Assembly (NCBI GenBank): GCA_023419605.1
Contig: JAEZXR010000045.1
Span: 82,890 to 146,889 of the forward strand
Direction: 5' to 3'
Length of the DNA: 64,000 bases
From: Bacillota bacterium
GTDB taxonomy: Bacteria; Bacillota; Clostridia; Acetivibrionales; JAEZXR01
Shown here piece after piece: positions 1-9,371 of this stretch. The notes under the pieces were generated by a model. That model was not told the origin of the DNA, searched no databases, and worked only from the letters and a program-made list of their open reading frames with translations. A program made the position numbers and the translations under genes. Positions within the stretch are counted from its first letter, which is position 1. Each line of letters opens with the position of its first letter.

Positions 1-1648
1 TCATGACTTCAACCCATTTTTTATTCCCTTCCTCAACCTCATCCAGCTTGTTTTCCATTTGTGCCGTAAACTGAACATCTACAATATCTTTGAAATAGTT
101 CTTCATAATATCGGTTACAATTTTCCCCAATTCTGTCGGATATAAAACCTTCTTTTCCTTTTCAACATACCCTCTCGCCAGAATAGTGGTGATGGTAGGT
201 GCATACGTACTCGGTCTTCCTATCCCCTTTTCCTCCAGGGCCTTCACCAAAGAAGCCTCTGTATACCGCTGCGGAGGCTGAGTGAAGTGCTGTTTCGGCT
301 CTATCTTTTTCGGCTTTAACTCTTCCCCCTCCTGCAGTTCGGGAAGGTTGGATTCGGAGTCTTCGCCTTCTTCGTCTTTTCCCTCTATATAAAGGAACAT
401 AAATCCCGGGAATTTTACCTTGGAGCCGGTAGCTCGGAAAAGGTGCTCTCCCACCCCAATGTCCACTGTCATGGTATCATATATGGCAGATGCCATCTGG
501 CTGGCCATAAACCGTTCCCATATAAGTTTATACAGTTTATATTGGTCATTGGTCAATGAGCCTCTGATGGAGTCCGGTGTCATGGAGATATGGGAGGGAC
601 GTATGGCTTCATGCGCGTCCTGTGAAGCCGAACGATTCTTATAAACTCTCAGTTCCTCAGGAACATACTTTTCTCCGTAATTGTCCTTTATATACCCTTG
701 CGCTTCCTGCTGCGCTTCCGTTGATATTCTTGTAGAATCGGTACGTATATAGGTTACCAACCCCACTGCACCGGTGCCCTTTATTTCAATCCCTTCGTAC
801 AACTGCTGCGCCACCATCATGGTCTTTTTGGTAGCAAACCCCATTTTCCTGGAAGCTTCCTGCTGCAATGTACTGGTTGTAAAAGGAGGTGCAGGAGATT
901 TTCTCTTTTCGCTTTTCTTTATTTTCTGGATAATATACTTTTGATCTTCTATAGCTTTTAAAATTGCATCTACCTGTTCCTGGTTCTTTAACTCAACCTT
1001 TTCACCGGCTGTGCCGTAAAATTTCGCCTCAAAAGTCGCCGGTCCCTTTAATTTCATTAATTTTGCCGTTATGGACCAGTATTCTTCCGGTATGAAATTA
1101 TCAATCTCCTCTTCCCGGTCACATACAAGCCGTGTCGCAACGGACTGCACCCTACCGGCGCTAAGCCCTTTTCGTACCTTTTTCCAGAGAATCGGACTTA
1201 TTTTATAGCCTACAATTCGATCCAGTACTCTTCTCGCCTGCTGTGCATCCACTAAATCCATGTCGATAGGCCTCGGTGCTTTTACTGCACTCTGAACAGC
1301 ATTTTTAGTTATTTCATTAAAAGTAATTCTGCATTTTGATGATTCATCAACATCAAGCAAATGCGCCAGATGCCACGATATTGCTTCCCCTTCGCGGTCA
1401 GGGTCTGTTGCCAGAAAAACCTTTTCTGCATTTTTTGCTTCCTTTTTCAGTTTTGAAAGAAGCTCACCCTTACCACGGATGGTTATATACTTGGGCTCAA
1501 AATCATGTTCTACGTCCACACCGATCTGGCTTTTGGGCAAATCCCTAATATGACCTACAGAAGCTTCAATTTTATAGTTCTTTCCCAGGAAACGTCCTAT
1601 GGTTTTTGCTTTTGCAGGTGACTCCACTATAACCAAGTAGTTAGCCAT
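1..1648 (-). CDS. topA: DNA topoisomerase I, N-terminal 549 residues (3' end cut by window)
   Basis: Type IA topoisomerase that relaxes negative supercoils through a transient 5'-phosphotyrosine link. Translation from the ATG at 1648 opens MANYLVIVESPAKAKTI, the TOPRIM start of TopA, followed by the acidic motif ATDPDREGEAI near residue 110. The active-site segment GLVTYIRTDSTR puts the catalytic Tyr at residue 300. The reading frame is open to the window edge, so the C-terminal zinc-finger region is missing here. It lies 104 bp downstream of dprA on the same strand, the usual dprA-topA order in Firmicutes. A ribosome site (GGAGGAAC) precedes the ATG. Identification is firm. Confidence 0.97.
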   Translation of the reverse strand, partial: MANYLVIVESPAKAKTIGRFLGKNYKIEASVGHIRDLPKSQIGVDVEHDFEPKYITIRGKGELLSKLKKEAKNAEKVFLATDPDREGEAISWHLAHLLDVDESSKCRITFNEITKNAVQSAVKAPRPIDMDLVDAQQARRVLDRIVGYKISPILWKKVRKGLSAGRVQSVATRLVCDREEEIDNFIPEEYWSITAKLMKLKGPATFEAKFYGTAGEKVELKNQEQVDAILKAIEDQKYIIQKIKKSEKRKSPAPPFTTSTLQQEASRKMGFATKKTMMVAQQLYEGIEIKGTGAVGLVTYIRTDSTRISTEAQQEAQGYIKDNYGEKYVPEELRVYKNRSASQDAHEAIRPSHISMTPDSIRGSLTNDQYKLYKLIWERFMASQMASAIYDTMTVDIGVGEHLFRATGSKVKFPGFMFLYIEGKDEEGEDSESNLPELQEGEELKPKKIEPKQHFTQPPQRYTEASLVKALEEKGIGRPSTYAPTITTILARGYVEKEKKVLYPTELGKIVTDIMKNYFKDIVDVQFTAQMENKLDEVEEGNKKWVEVM

Positions 1649-1752
1649 CTTGTTCCTCCGTATCTATCAAAGTTTAATAATTCCATCGTATTTACTGATT
1701 CTACCGTAACCCGTATATATCTATAGTATGGTTAATCGAATTTTATAATACA

Positions 1753-2868
1753 TTAATTTCTAAGTTTAAAAATTTTTCCTGGCAGTTGCTCAATTACACC
1801 TTGAAGTTCAAGCATTACCAGTATAGCACTTACATTTTGCATACTCAACCCACTTTTTTGTGCCAGTACATCAATGTGCAAGGGTTCCTGTTGAAGACAT
1901 TCGGCGATGCTCTTCTCGTCTCCTTGTAAACTCTCCAGCATTGAATTCTGTTTTTTGCTTTCTTTTGTATAACCGCCACCATTATTATGATCGAAAATAT
2001 CAAAAAAATTTAATTCTTCGATTATATCCTCCACATCCATCACCATTTTTGCCCCGTCTTTGATCAGCTTGTTGGTCCCCTTACTGGTAATGCTTGTTAC
2101 ATTTCCGGGAACCGCAAACACTTCCCGTCCCTGTTCCAATGCAAAATTCGCAGTGATTAACGAGCCGCTTTTTTCATTGGCTTCTATGATGACGACTCCC
2201 CTGGAGATACCGCTGATAATTCGATTTCTTGCAGGGAAGTTCTGCGGTATGGGAGGAAAACCCGGCAAATACTCAGAGATCACAGCACCTGAAGCCATGA
2301 TTTTCTCCATCAAGTCACCATTTTCAGGCGGATAAATAATATCCGGACCGCACCCGAGGACTGCCAATGTTCTTCCGCCTGCGTTTAAAGCTCCCCTATG
2401 CGCAAAAGAATCGACGCCTCTGGCCATCCCGCTGATGACAGTAATCCCCCGCTTGGTAAGATCGTAGGCCAGACGTTCTGCAATTCCCAAGCCGTAGGAA
2501 GTTGCCTTCCTCGACCCTACAATAGCCACTACTTTTTCCTGTTTCAGTTTACCCCTTACATAGAGTGCCATGGGTGGGTCGTATATATTTTTCAAATAAT
2601 CAGGATAATCCTCCTGTTCAATGGTTATTACCTTTATATGATGTCTATGAATGTTCTCCATGTGAAGGTTGCTATTTTCCCTCAGCTTTTCATCCATCAG
2701 CTTTTTTACGATTCCATCCGTCATTCCAGGTACAGCATGCAGTTCTTTCTCAGTGGTCTTCCATAGGCCCTCCGGCGTACCGAATACTTCAAGAAGCTGG
2801 CTGCATCTTTTGGACCCCAATCCCGGTATTGAACTGAGCCATACCCAGTATTTCATGTTTTGCGGCAT
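1753..2868 (-). CDS. dprA: DNA-processing protein DprA/Smf
   Basis: DprA binds incoming single-stranded DNA and loads RecA during natural transformation. The 371-residue protein has a helix-hairpin-helix-like N-terminus (about 1-60), a Rossmann-type core with GSRKATSYG, GMARGVDSFAHRG and FPARNRIISG (about 110-290), and a C-terminal winged-helix segment (about 310-371). Length and domain order match Clostridia and Bacillus DprA. The start is the ATG preceded by AAAGGAGT. It is probably transcribed with topA. Presence of dprA alone does not prove competence, because many non-competent Firmicutes keep it. Confidence 0.96.
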   Translation of the reverse strand: MPQNMKYWVWLSSIPGLGSKRCSQLLEVFGTPEGLWKTTEKELHAVPGMTDGIVKKLMDEKLRENSNLHMENIHRHHIKVITIEQEDYPDYLKNIYDPPMALYVRGKLKQEKVVAIVGSRKATSYGLGIAERLAYDLTKRGITVISGMARGVDSFAHRGALNAGGRTLAVLGCGPDIIYPPENGDLMEKIMASGAVISEYLPGFPPIPQNFPARNRIISGISRGVVIIEANEKSGSLITANFALEQGREVFAVPGNVTSITSKGTNKLIKDGAKMVMDVEDIIEELNFFDIFDHNNGGGYTKESKKQNSMLESLQGDEKSIAECLQQEPLHIDVLAQKSGLSMQNVSAILVMLELQGVIEQLPGKIFKLRN

Positions 2869-3166
2869 ATCTGTACTCCTTTTTTACTAATCCTGGACTT
2901 TACAAAGGAAACCCGACTGTCTAGGCTATTATACCAGCAAGATTCATAAATCACAATATATTTGTCAAAATAATTTCCAATATTTCTCTGCTATTTCAAT
3001 GATTTATAAGTGAATTTGACTATTGACTCACCATTTTCAAGCTGATACAATAAGCTAGGAAATGGTGAAAATAACTTTCGCTGTAATTTATTGCACTCTG
3101 CATGAATAACATGAGAGAGCCGTAAAAAGCAGGAGCAGTATTTTCGCTCCTTGACAACTGAATCAG

Positions 3167-3290
3167 CATCTTCAGGGACGGGTGAAATTCCCTACCGGCG
3201 GTAATGTGACCTATGTCATTAGCCCGCGAGCGCAAGCTGACCCGGTTTGATTCCGGGGCCGACAGTACAGTCTGGATGGAAGAAGATATT
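3167..3290 (+). promoter_or_regulatory. FMN riboswitch (RFN element)
   Basis: The conserved FMN aptamer blocks are present in order: AGGGACGGGTGAAATTCCC, TACCGGCGGT, AGCCCGCGAGC, GATTCCGGGGCCGACAGT and ACAGTCTGGATGGAAGAAGA. It lies directly upstream of the riboflavin transporter gene and is followed by an intrinsic terminator, so flavin-dependent transcription attenuation is expected. The stretch from the dprA start (2868) to this element holds no gene I can support; short open frames there overlap the aptamer. Confidence 0.96.
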
Positions 3291-3309
3291 TATGCTTAGT
3301 ATATATGAT

Positions 3310-3346
3310 GTTCCCTGATGCTGTTTTTCAGGGAACTTTATTATTT
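3310..3346 (+). terminator. Attenuator terminator of the FMN riboswitch
   Basis: A GTTCCCTGA / TCAGGGAAC stem with a nine-base T-rich loop is followed by TTTATTATTTT. It sits between the aptamer and the ribU ribosome site (GGAGG at 3351), as expected for a transcription-terminating OFF switch. Confidence 0.8.
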
Positions 3347-3362
3347 TATAGGAGGTTTTTGT

Positions 3363-3905
3363 ATGAAAACATCAACAAACAGAATGGTGAAGATCGGCAT
3401 GCTGTCAGCACTCTCGCTGGTGCTCATGCTATTGATTCGTTTCCCACTTATACCTGCGGCGCCCTATCTGGAATATGAACCGGCAGATATACCGATTATG
3501 ATTGCAGGCTTTATGTTCGGCCCCCTTTACGGACTGATTGCAACGCTGGTTGTTTCTCTTGTCCAGGCTTTAACCGTAAGTGCCGGCGCAGGACCTGTCG
3601 GATTCATTATGCATGTGGTAGCAACCGGAGCCTTTGTGGTCACTGCCAGCAGCATCTACAAGAGAGTGCACACCCTGAAAGGAGCCATCATAGGCCTTGT
3701 AGCAGGAACTCTGGCAATGACGCTGATTATGATTCCTACCAACCTCATCATTCAGCCAAACTTTTATGGTGTACCGTATGATGCGGTAGTAGCGTTACTT
3801 CCCACAGCACTTATTCCCTTTAATATAATTAAAGCCGGCATTAACTCCATACTCACCATGCTGATCTACAAATCCTTGCGTAAGGTTTTTGACCGCATTC
3901 GCTAA
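3363..3905 (+). CDS. ribU: Riboflavin ECF transporter S component RibU
   Basis: Membrane substrate-binding subunit that captures riboflavin for an ECF-type importer; the shared EcfT/EcfA energising module is not in this window. The 180-residue protein has about six hydrophobic segments and the RibU-like segments YEPADIP (near 38) and a late FYGVPYDAV loop. I chose the ATG at 3363, 7 bp after GGAGG, over an upstream in-frame start at 3318 that lies inside the attenuator hairpin. The FMN riboswitch strongly supports the substrate. Flavin uptake is relevant to the FMN-dependent electron-transfer genes at 25-31 kb. Confidence 0.94.
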   Translation: MKTSTNRMVKIGMLSALSLVLMLLIRFPLIPAAPYLEYEPADIPIMIAGFMFGPLYGLIATLVVSLVQALTVSAGAGPVGFIMHVVATGAFVVTASSIYKRVHTLKGAIIGLVAGTLAMTLIMIPTNLIIQPNFYGVPYDAVVALLPTALIPFNIIKAGINSILTMLIYKSLRKVFDRIR

Positions 3906-3974
3906 CACTATTTATAGGAACAAAATCGACATACCAGGAAATCTAAAAAGCATGATTCCCTGTGCAGATACAAA

Positions 3975-4027
3975 AACCCGCTTCTTCCTTTTAATTGCAA
4001 TAACGCAAGGAAGAAGCGGTTTTTTTA
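3975..4027. terminator. Bidirectional terminator between ribU and azlD
   Basis: A 13-bp stem (CCGCTTCTTCCTT / AAGGAAGAAGCGG) is flanked by AAAAAC on the left and TTTTTTT on the right, so it can end both ribU (+) and the azlCD operon (-). Confidence 0.85.
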
Positions 4028-4061
4028 CTGCCTTCCTATCCGGAACCATGCCTCAGCTTTC

Positions 4062-4364
4062 CTACAAGAAGTTTATTGATAAAAAGGATGCAAGGATGGC
4101 TGCTGCTACAGGAAATACAAGCCCACCTCTGACCCATGCAAAGATAACGGCAAAAACAATTCCAAGTACGGCAGCTATGGGTTTTTCCGGAATCGACTTA
4201 AAGACACCGGGAAAAAGAAGTGCCCCGAGAGCTGTGAAAGGTATATACATAAGAAATCGCCTTACCACAGGCGGCATGGGCCGTTTCGAAAGCACCGACA
4301 GCGGCAGAAGCCTTGGAATATACGTAACAATCGTCATTCCTGCTATAACAAGCATGTAATTCAT
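4062..4364 (-). CDS. azlD: AzlD-family branched-chain amino acid export subunit
   Basis: Small membrane protein of 100 residues with three or four hydrophobic segments and the AzlD-like opening TIVTYIPRLLPL. AzlC and AzlD together form a branched-chain amino acid exporter in Bacillus subtilis. Its ATG overlaps the azlC stop by 4 bp (ATGA), indicating translational coupling. The substrate here is inferred from the family only. Confidence 0.88.
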   Translation of the reverse strand: MNYMLVIAGMTIVTYIPRLLPLSVLSKRPMPPVVRRFLMYIPFTALGALLFPGVFKSIPEKPIAAVLGIVFAVIFAWVRGGLVFPVAAAILASFLSINFL

Positions 4365-5089
4365 ACACCGCTCTCCTCCCCTTTTCCTTCCTTATAAAAC
4401 ACAGCACCCGCCACTGCCGAAAGCGTCATGGCCGTAATTAAATTCCAACCCGAGGGCAGAATATTAACTATATTCAGAATCCAATTCAAACCTCCTGCAC
4501 CGATCGCCAGCAGCAATACCGGTATGGATTTTTTCACTTCCGGTACCAGGATAGCTACAAACATGGCATAAAGAGCAATTCCCATACTCTGTTGAATGGA
4601 TGAAGGTAAAAATTCTCCTATGGCATAACCCAGTATCGTTCCCCCAACCCAAGCCAGATATGCCATGGCATTAAGCCCTAACACAAAGAAAGCGTTCAGC
4701 TCTTTCTTCCGGGTAGCCGCTACAGAGAAAGTTTCATCTGTAATTCCAAAAGCAATAATTGACAACAAACCCATTCTCTTTTCCTGCAGCTTTGCCGCCA
4801 GTGAAGCACTCATTAGAGAGAGCCGGAGATTCAGCAGGAATGTTGCAAGGATAATCTCCGTTGCAGCGACCCCGGTTTGAATAAGATTGATGGCCATAAA
4901 CTGGCTTGCGCCTGCATAAACCAGTACAGAGAACAAAGTGGTATGAATAAAGGAGGCTCCAACTCCTTTTGCCAATAAACCGAAAGCGATGGCCGAAGGT
5001 ATATAGCCGATTGCGATTGGAATTCCCGCGGAAAAGCCCTCTTTGACCCTCGCTCCCCCACGATTGACATGCTCAGTTGCACACTCCAT
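4361..5089 (-). CDS. azlC: AzlC-family branched-chain amino acid exporter
   Basis: Larger subunit of the AzlCD exporter, 242 residues, with multiple membrane segments and the AzlC-type opening KEGFSAGIPIAIGYIPSAIAFG. The frame runs further upstream, but the start at 5089 (MECATEH) is preceded by AAGGGGGG at correct spacing, so the longer version is unlikely. It is the first gene of a two-gene operon with azlD. No T-box or other leader is evident upstream on this strand. Confidence 0.9.
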   Translation of the reverse strand: MECATEHVNRGGARVKEGFSAGIPIAIGYIPSAIAFGLLAKGVGASFIHTTLFSVLVYAGASQFMAINLIQTGVAATEIILATFLLNLRLSLMSASLAAKLQEKRMGLLSIIAFGITDETFSVAATRKKELNAFFVLGLNAMAYLAWVGGTILGYAIGEFLPSSIQQSMGIALYAMFVAILVPEVKKSIPVLLLAIGAGGLNWILNIVNILPSGWNLITAMTLSAVAGAVFYKEGKGEESGV

Positions 5090-5227
5090 TTTGTTCCCCC
5101 CTTTGAGAAATGATATCATATCTTCGTATTTTACACTATTTTCTCGCCTTTTGCCAAGTCTGAATAAAAATTCACTTGCATAAAATAAGCCCACTGTGGT
5201 AGAATAAACAAAAATTAGATTTTTAAA

Positions 5228-5477
5228 AGTAATGAAGAACTACAGTAGCATCTCATGGTTACAAAGCAGAGAGCAGTTTGGCTGGTGAGAAAACTGCAGC
5301 ACGTGGGAATGGCGAATTACAGTTCGGAACTGTTGTACTGAAAAAGAAACTAGGTACAGCCGGGTCAGACCGTTATATCTTTTGAGGCGCCTTGGTTTGA
5401 TGTCACCAGGCGTAAAATAAGGTGGTACCGCGAGCTCATCGTCCTTATAGGGATGATAGGGCTTTTTTTATTGCTTT
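5228..5477 (+). promoter_or_regulatory. T-box leader of tyrS (Tyr specifier TAC)
   Basis: A stem I region (AGAGAGCAG, GGCTGGTGAGA) is followed by GCGAATTACAG, placing TAC in the specifier loop. The diagnostic T-box AAGGTGGTACCGCG lies at about 5420. A terminator hairpin (AGCTCATCGTCC / GGGATGATAGGGCT) ends in TTTTTTTATT. Uncharged tRNA-Tyr would stabilise the antiterminator and allow tyrS transcription. Confidence 0.95.
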
Positions 5478-5497
5478 TAAGGCTTGCTTAAAATAGT

Positions 5498-5562
5498 ACT
5501 TCCGGCACCTTTTCAGGCTATGGGGCCTAGCTGCGGTAGCCTGAAAAGGCTTTAGCGGAAGT
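5498..5562. repeat. Imperfect inverted repeat between T-box and tyrS
   Basis: Arms ACTTCCG..CCTTTTCAGGCTA (5498-5520) and TAGCCTGAAAAGG..CGGAAGT (5537-5562) pair around a 16-base GC-rich loop. It lacks a T-tract, so it is not a standard terminator. It lies between the T-box terminator and the tyrS ribosome site and would be in the tyrS mRNA leader. Confidence 0.6.
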
Positions 5563-5626
5563 TATATTTTAGCGATCCCTAAAAAATATTATTCTGGTTT
5601 TGTAAAATAAAAAGGAGTTGATTCAT

Positions 5627-6856
5627 ATGACAAGTGTATTTGATACACTGAAAGAAAGAGGTTACATCCAGCAGGTAACACATGAAGAGCCTGTTAAAGA
5701 GTTGCTTGAAAAGGAAAAAGTTACATTTTATATAGGTTTTGATCCTACGGCGGACAGCCTGCATGTAGGACATTTTCTTCAGTTAATGGTCATGGCCCAC
5801 ATGCAGCGTGCAGGACACAGACCCATTGCCCTGGTGGGCGGCGGAACTGCAATGATTGGTGACCCCACAGGCAAAACCGATATGAGGAAAATGATGACCC
5901 CGGAAGAAATCCAGCACAATGCAGATGCATTTAAAAATCAGATTTCCAAGTTTATAGATTTTAGTGAAGGCAGAGCTGTTATGGTGGATAATGGTGATTG
6001 GCTCCTAAAATTGAACTATGTAGAGTTCCTGCGCGACATCGGCGTCCACTTCTCTGTAAACAGAATGCTGACGGCGGAATGCTTTAAGAGTCGCTTTGAA
6101 GGAAAAGGCCTGTCCTTTATTGAATTCAACTACATGCTGATGCAAAGCTATGACTTCCTTGAGCTTTTCAGAAACTATGACTGTAAGATGCAGCTGGGCG
6201 GAGACGATCAATGGTCCAACATTCTGGGGGGCGTTGACTTGATCAGAAGAGTTGAATCCAAGGATGTATTTGGAATGACCTTTACCCTTCTCACTACCAG
6301 TGACGGCAAAAAAATGGGTAAGACTGAAAATGGAGCTGTGTGGCTGGATGCATCCAAAACCTCTCCCTTTGATTTCTACCAGTACTGGAGAAACACAAAT
6401 GATAGCGACGTTGAAAAATGTCTGGCCCTGCTTACCTTCCTGCCTATGGATGAAGTCAGGCGGCTGGGAGCGCTGAAGGATGCGGCCATCAATGAAGCAA
6501 AAAGAGTTTTAGCTCTTGAGGTCACGAAAATCGTTCATGGCGAAGAGGAAGCGCTCAAGGCGCAAAAAGCTGCAGAAGCACTTTTTGGTGGAAAGGGAGA
6601 CGCAGAAAGTATTCCTTCTATAGAAATACCTTCCGCTGAACTCGACATGGGTATCAAGCTTTTGGACCTCCTGGTCAGAGCCGGATTAACCCCTTCCAAG
6701 AGCGAAGCGCGCCGTGCTGTCCAACAGGGTGGCGTCTATATAAATGAAGAAAAAGTATCGGACATTGACAGCACTCTCAACCAAAGTACTGTAAAGGAAG
6801 GACAGCTCTTGCTGCAGAGAGGTAAGAAAAATTTTTGCAGGATCAAAATCATATAA
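5627..6856 (+). CDS. tyrS: Tyrosyl-tRNA synthetase
   Basis: Charges tRNA-Tyr. The 409-residue protein has the class I signature HVGH (residues 46-49), the KMSKS-loop variant KMGKT (229-233) and a C-terminal S4 RNA-binding domain (about 345-405). I chose the ATG at 5627 with AAGGAG upstream rather than the in-frame TTG at 5618 that lies just behind it. Control by the T-box is clear from the leader. Confidence 0.97.
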   Translation: MTSVFDTLKERGYIQQVTHEEPVKELLEKEKVTFYIGFDPTADSLHVGHFLQLMVMAHMQRAGHRPIALVGGGTAMIGDPTGKTDMRKMMTPEEIQHNADAFKNQISKFIDFSEGRAVMVDNGDWLLKLNYVEFLRDIGVHFSVNRMLTAECFKSRFEGKGLSFIEFNYMLMQSYDFLELFRNYDCKMQLGGDDQWSNILGGVDLIRRVESKDVFGMTFTLLTTSDGKKMGKTENGAVWLDASKTSPFDFYQYWRNTNDSDVEKCLALLTFLPMDEVRRLGALKDAAINEAKRVLALEVTKIVHGEEEALKAQKAAEALFGGKGDAESIPSIEIPSAELDMGIKLLDLLVRAGLTPSKSEARRAVQQGGVYINEEKVSDIDSTLNQSTVKEGQLLLQRGKKNFCRIKII

Positions 6857-6861
6857 TGCAT

Positions 6862-6892
6862 AAAAAAGGTCTCGAAACCGAGACCTTTTTTA
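6862..6892. terminator. Bidirectional terminator after tyrS
   Basis: AAAAAAGGTCTCG / CGAGACCTTTTTT is a nearly perfect hairpin with A and T tracts on both sides, serving tyrS (+) and the DUF4397 gene (-). Confidence 0.9.
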
Positions 6893-7528
6893 TACACTAA
6901 TATAGGAACTCCCATCCAAAGCGATTAGTACCTGCAGTGGAGGATTCCCTCTCAAGAGACCTACAGCATATACAGTATAAGCCCTACCCGGTGTCAAATA
7001 TATATTGGGTACATATAGGGCTATATCCTCAGTTTCTGTGGGCCTTGCCTCCAATGTATATGTTCCCGGATCCAACGGAACGTGGTTGGTTATCCCTCGA
7101 TATCCAACATTTCTGAATATCCTGGTTCCATCGGGTAAAGTTATGTCCACATTGGGCGTATCCGGTGAAAGGTGTACAAATCGAACAAAAGCCTTACCGG
7201 GATCTAATTGCAGGCTCGGATCCGGAATCGTAAATAATTCGATATTTGCCAAAGGATTTATCGCTGCTATCGTCAGAATTCTTCTCCCGGGGATCATAAT
7301 GCGGGTACTAATAATAGGGTTTGATGTTTGTCCCGCCGGGAAAACAGTAATTCCATATTGTCCTTCCGGCAGTCGCTGATATTCGGTAAATCCCCTATAA
7401 GCAAGTCCTCTGGCAATTACATTTCCATTTGCATAAATATCTACAGGAGGTGCATCCGGGGAAGCATGTAATATTCTGATATAGGATACTTCCGGGTCTG
7501 CCCTGTAAAAAGGGTAATCATAAAACAT
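6890..7528 (-). CDS. DUF4397 tandem-domain protein
   Basis: 212 residues made of two similar halves: YIRILHASPDAPPVDIY with AYRGFTEY (about 15-55), and FVRFVHLSPDTPNVDI with GYRGITNH (about 112-150). Both match the DUF4397 beta-sandwich pattern. There is no signal peptide or membrane segment, which is unusual for this often surface-located family. A spore or cell-surface role is only suggested by the neighbouring coat-like genes. The ribosome site GAGGTG precedes the ATG. Molecular function is unknown. Confidence 0.8.
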   Translation of the reverse strand: MFYDYPFYRADPEVSYIRILHASPDAPPVDIYANGNVIARGLAYRGFTEYQRLPEGQYGITVFPAGQTSNPIISTRIMIPGRRILTIAAINPLANIELFTIPDPSLQLDPGKAFVRFVHLSPDTPNVDITLPDGTRIFRNVGYRGITNHVPLDPGTYTLEARPTETEDIALYVPNIYLTPGRAYTVYAVGLLRGNPPLQVLIALDGSSYISV

Positions 7529-7695
7529 GAAAAAACACCTCGATCCATTATACTATTACATGATATGAAGAAAGCGAAGGAAAAGTTCACATAATATCGC
7601 AAACTGCCGCCGCACTATTGGCCTGTAGAGTATTTTTACCGAATCCACGGTAACAACTTCACCCTTTACTGACTATAATGAATAGGGGTGATTTT

Positions 7696-9195
7696 ATGTT
7701 CGAACATAATAAAAAACAGTACATATTCAAATTATCTAACGGCAGAACTATAAACATTTTCTACAAGGAAAATTCCGGTATATACATAAGTACTTTAAAC
7801 AAAAGAAACCTCTGGACAGAAGCAGCGCCGCTGGTAAAAGATACTATGCCCGGCTTCAGTGCCGATATGGACAAAACCGACAATATATACATAGCCTTCC
7901 AGGACCGGCACGGCAACATAGTAAGAGGCAGCTACAGCGGTGATAATTGGAACGTCAAGACCGTATTGAATAGTAAAAACCCATCTTCCTATGACAAGTA
8001 TCTCTATACTCTGTGCATCGAAGACAAAGTATTCTACTTCTACGTCCTTGAATATTCCGGTAACAAACTCCTTTCTTACCAGGTTCAAAGCAATAACGGC
8101 AGTTTGTCAACACCCAAAGTAATTGACTATGTCACAAGTAGCGCCATTCCCTTTACTGTCATCCATAAACCTCAAAACGAGCTTTACATATTTTATAAAT
8201 CAAATGATAAAAAAACCCCCTTACTTGGTTTCAAGAGCTACAGCTTCGATAAGGATCAGTGGGGGGATTTTAAAAGTATATCCAATGAAACAGAAGAGGG
8301 AAATATCATCGCAACCATTTCCGATTCTGACGGCAACCTACATCTTCTGTGGCAGAAAAAACATCTGGAGAAATTTGAACTGGTTTATAATTGCCTGCAC
8401 CCAGGTTCGGAGGTTTGGGCAAATGAAAAAATACTGGCTTCTTCTCCACAACCGTTTTACAATTCATCCTTTGTCCAGGTAAATGATCTTCTTCTATGTT
8501 ATTGGCTAAAGGAAAATTCCATTTATTATGCTACCACCAGTGACAAAGGGGGATTCTGGAGCAAGCAGGATAAATATGGATTTTACGAAACAAAGCCCAT
8601 CTATTGTATAAAATATAAGCAAAACACAAAAAGCACTTCCACTCTTCCTTACCTCTGGACTCTTCCAGGAAACTTCGTTGGGGGCTACAAGCTGGCTTTC
8701 CTAAACGATTCGGGCCTGAAGGCGGGTGCACCTGATATGGAGGAGGTTCGCACAACATTTTCCGAAACATTGAAACTTCTCGCAAAAGACATGGAAGAGT
8801 TAAAACAGTCTGTGGAGGACTTAAAAAATCATTTGCAGGAATTGGACATAAAGCAGGAGCAAAATGATATGGAACTATCCAAGATCAGCATTAAAACCAG
8901 CCTTCTTGATAACGAAATGTCCAAAATTAAAACCCGCATGGAATCTTCTTTAGAAGTGAAAGGAACAAAAACAACATCGCTAAAGGGCTCTGCTGCGGAA
9001 ATTATACATCCCCAGCAAAGTACTGCAAATTTTTCCTTTGAGACAGCTCCGGATCCTATGCCCACGGTTTCTGGTCCCAAGTCCAATATGAATGGATCCG
9101 TAAGTACGAAAACCAGCGGGAAAACTCCAGTCATGCCCGGTGCCGGCTTCGCAAGCATCACTCCTGAATTTCTTCAAGGTCTCTCCAAACGATAA
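7696..9195 (+). CDS. Beta-propeller-like protein with C-terminal coiled coil
   Basis: 499-residue protein of unknown function. Residues 1-340 contain repeated short beta-strand units of the type 'DSDGNLHLLWQKK' and 'KTDNIYIAFQDRHGN', resembling sialidase/BNR-like propellers but without catalytic motifs I can recognise. Residues about 350-425 form a strong heptad coiled coil (EELKQSVEDLKNHL). The rest is Ser/Thr/Pro-rich low complexity. The start at 7696 follows AGGGGTGA; an earlier in-frame ATG at 7678 has no such site. A structural role in the spore envelope is a guess from neighbouring coat-like genes. Confidence 0.7.
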   Translation: MFEHNKKQYIFKLSNGRTINIFYKENSGIYISTLNKRNLWTEAAPLVKDTMPGFSADMDKTDNIYIAFQDRHGNIVRGSYSGDNWNVKTVLNSKNPSSYDKYLYTLCIEDKVFYFYVLEYSGNKLLSYQVQSNNGSLSTPKVIDYVTSSAIPFTVIHKPQNELYIFYKSNDKKTPLLGFKSYSFDKDQWGDFKSISNETEEGNIIATISDSDGNLHLLWQKKHLEKFELVYNCLHPGSEVWANEKILASSPQPFYNSSFVQVNDLLLCYWLKENSIYYATTSDKGGFWSKQDKYGFYETKPIYCIKYKQNTKSTSTLPYLWTLPGNFVGGYKLAFLNDSGLKAGAPDMEEVRTTFSETLKLLAKDMEELKQSVEDLKNHLQELDIKQEQNDMELSKISIKTSLLDNEMSKIKTRMESSLEVKGTKTTSLKGSAAEIIHPQQSTANFSFETAPDPMPTVSGPKSNMNGSVSTKTSGKTPVMPGAGFASITPEFLQGLSKR

Positions 9196-9196
9196 G

Positions 9197-9234
9197 AAAA
9201 ACCACCTGGATAAAATAATCCAGGTGGTTTTTCT
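9197..9234 (+). terminator. Terminator
   Basis: AAAAACCACCTGGA / TCCAGGTGGTTTTT hairpin directly after the 7696 gene, with a T-tract. Confidence 0.9.
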
Positions 9235-9371
9235 GCTTTATCAAAAAATTATGTAATGTTTTTCCAGAATTTACATTACATTCTCTGGCATGAATTCAAA
9301 AATTAACACGGTTATTTTCCTTCAAAAATATCAAACTATATATGTAGTTTGATATTAAAGGAGGGACTAAA

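Noticed and set aside
3020..3235. Minus-strand open frame of about 70 codons
   Set aside because: It overlaps the FMN riboswitch aptamer, has no ribosome site and resembles no protein.
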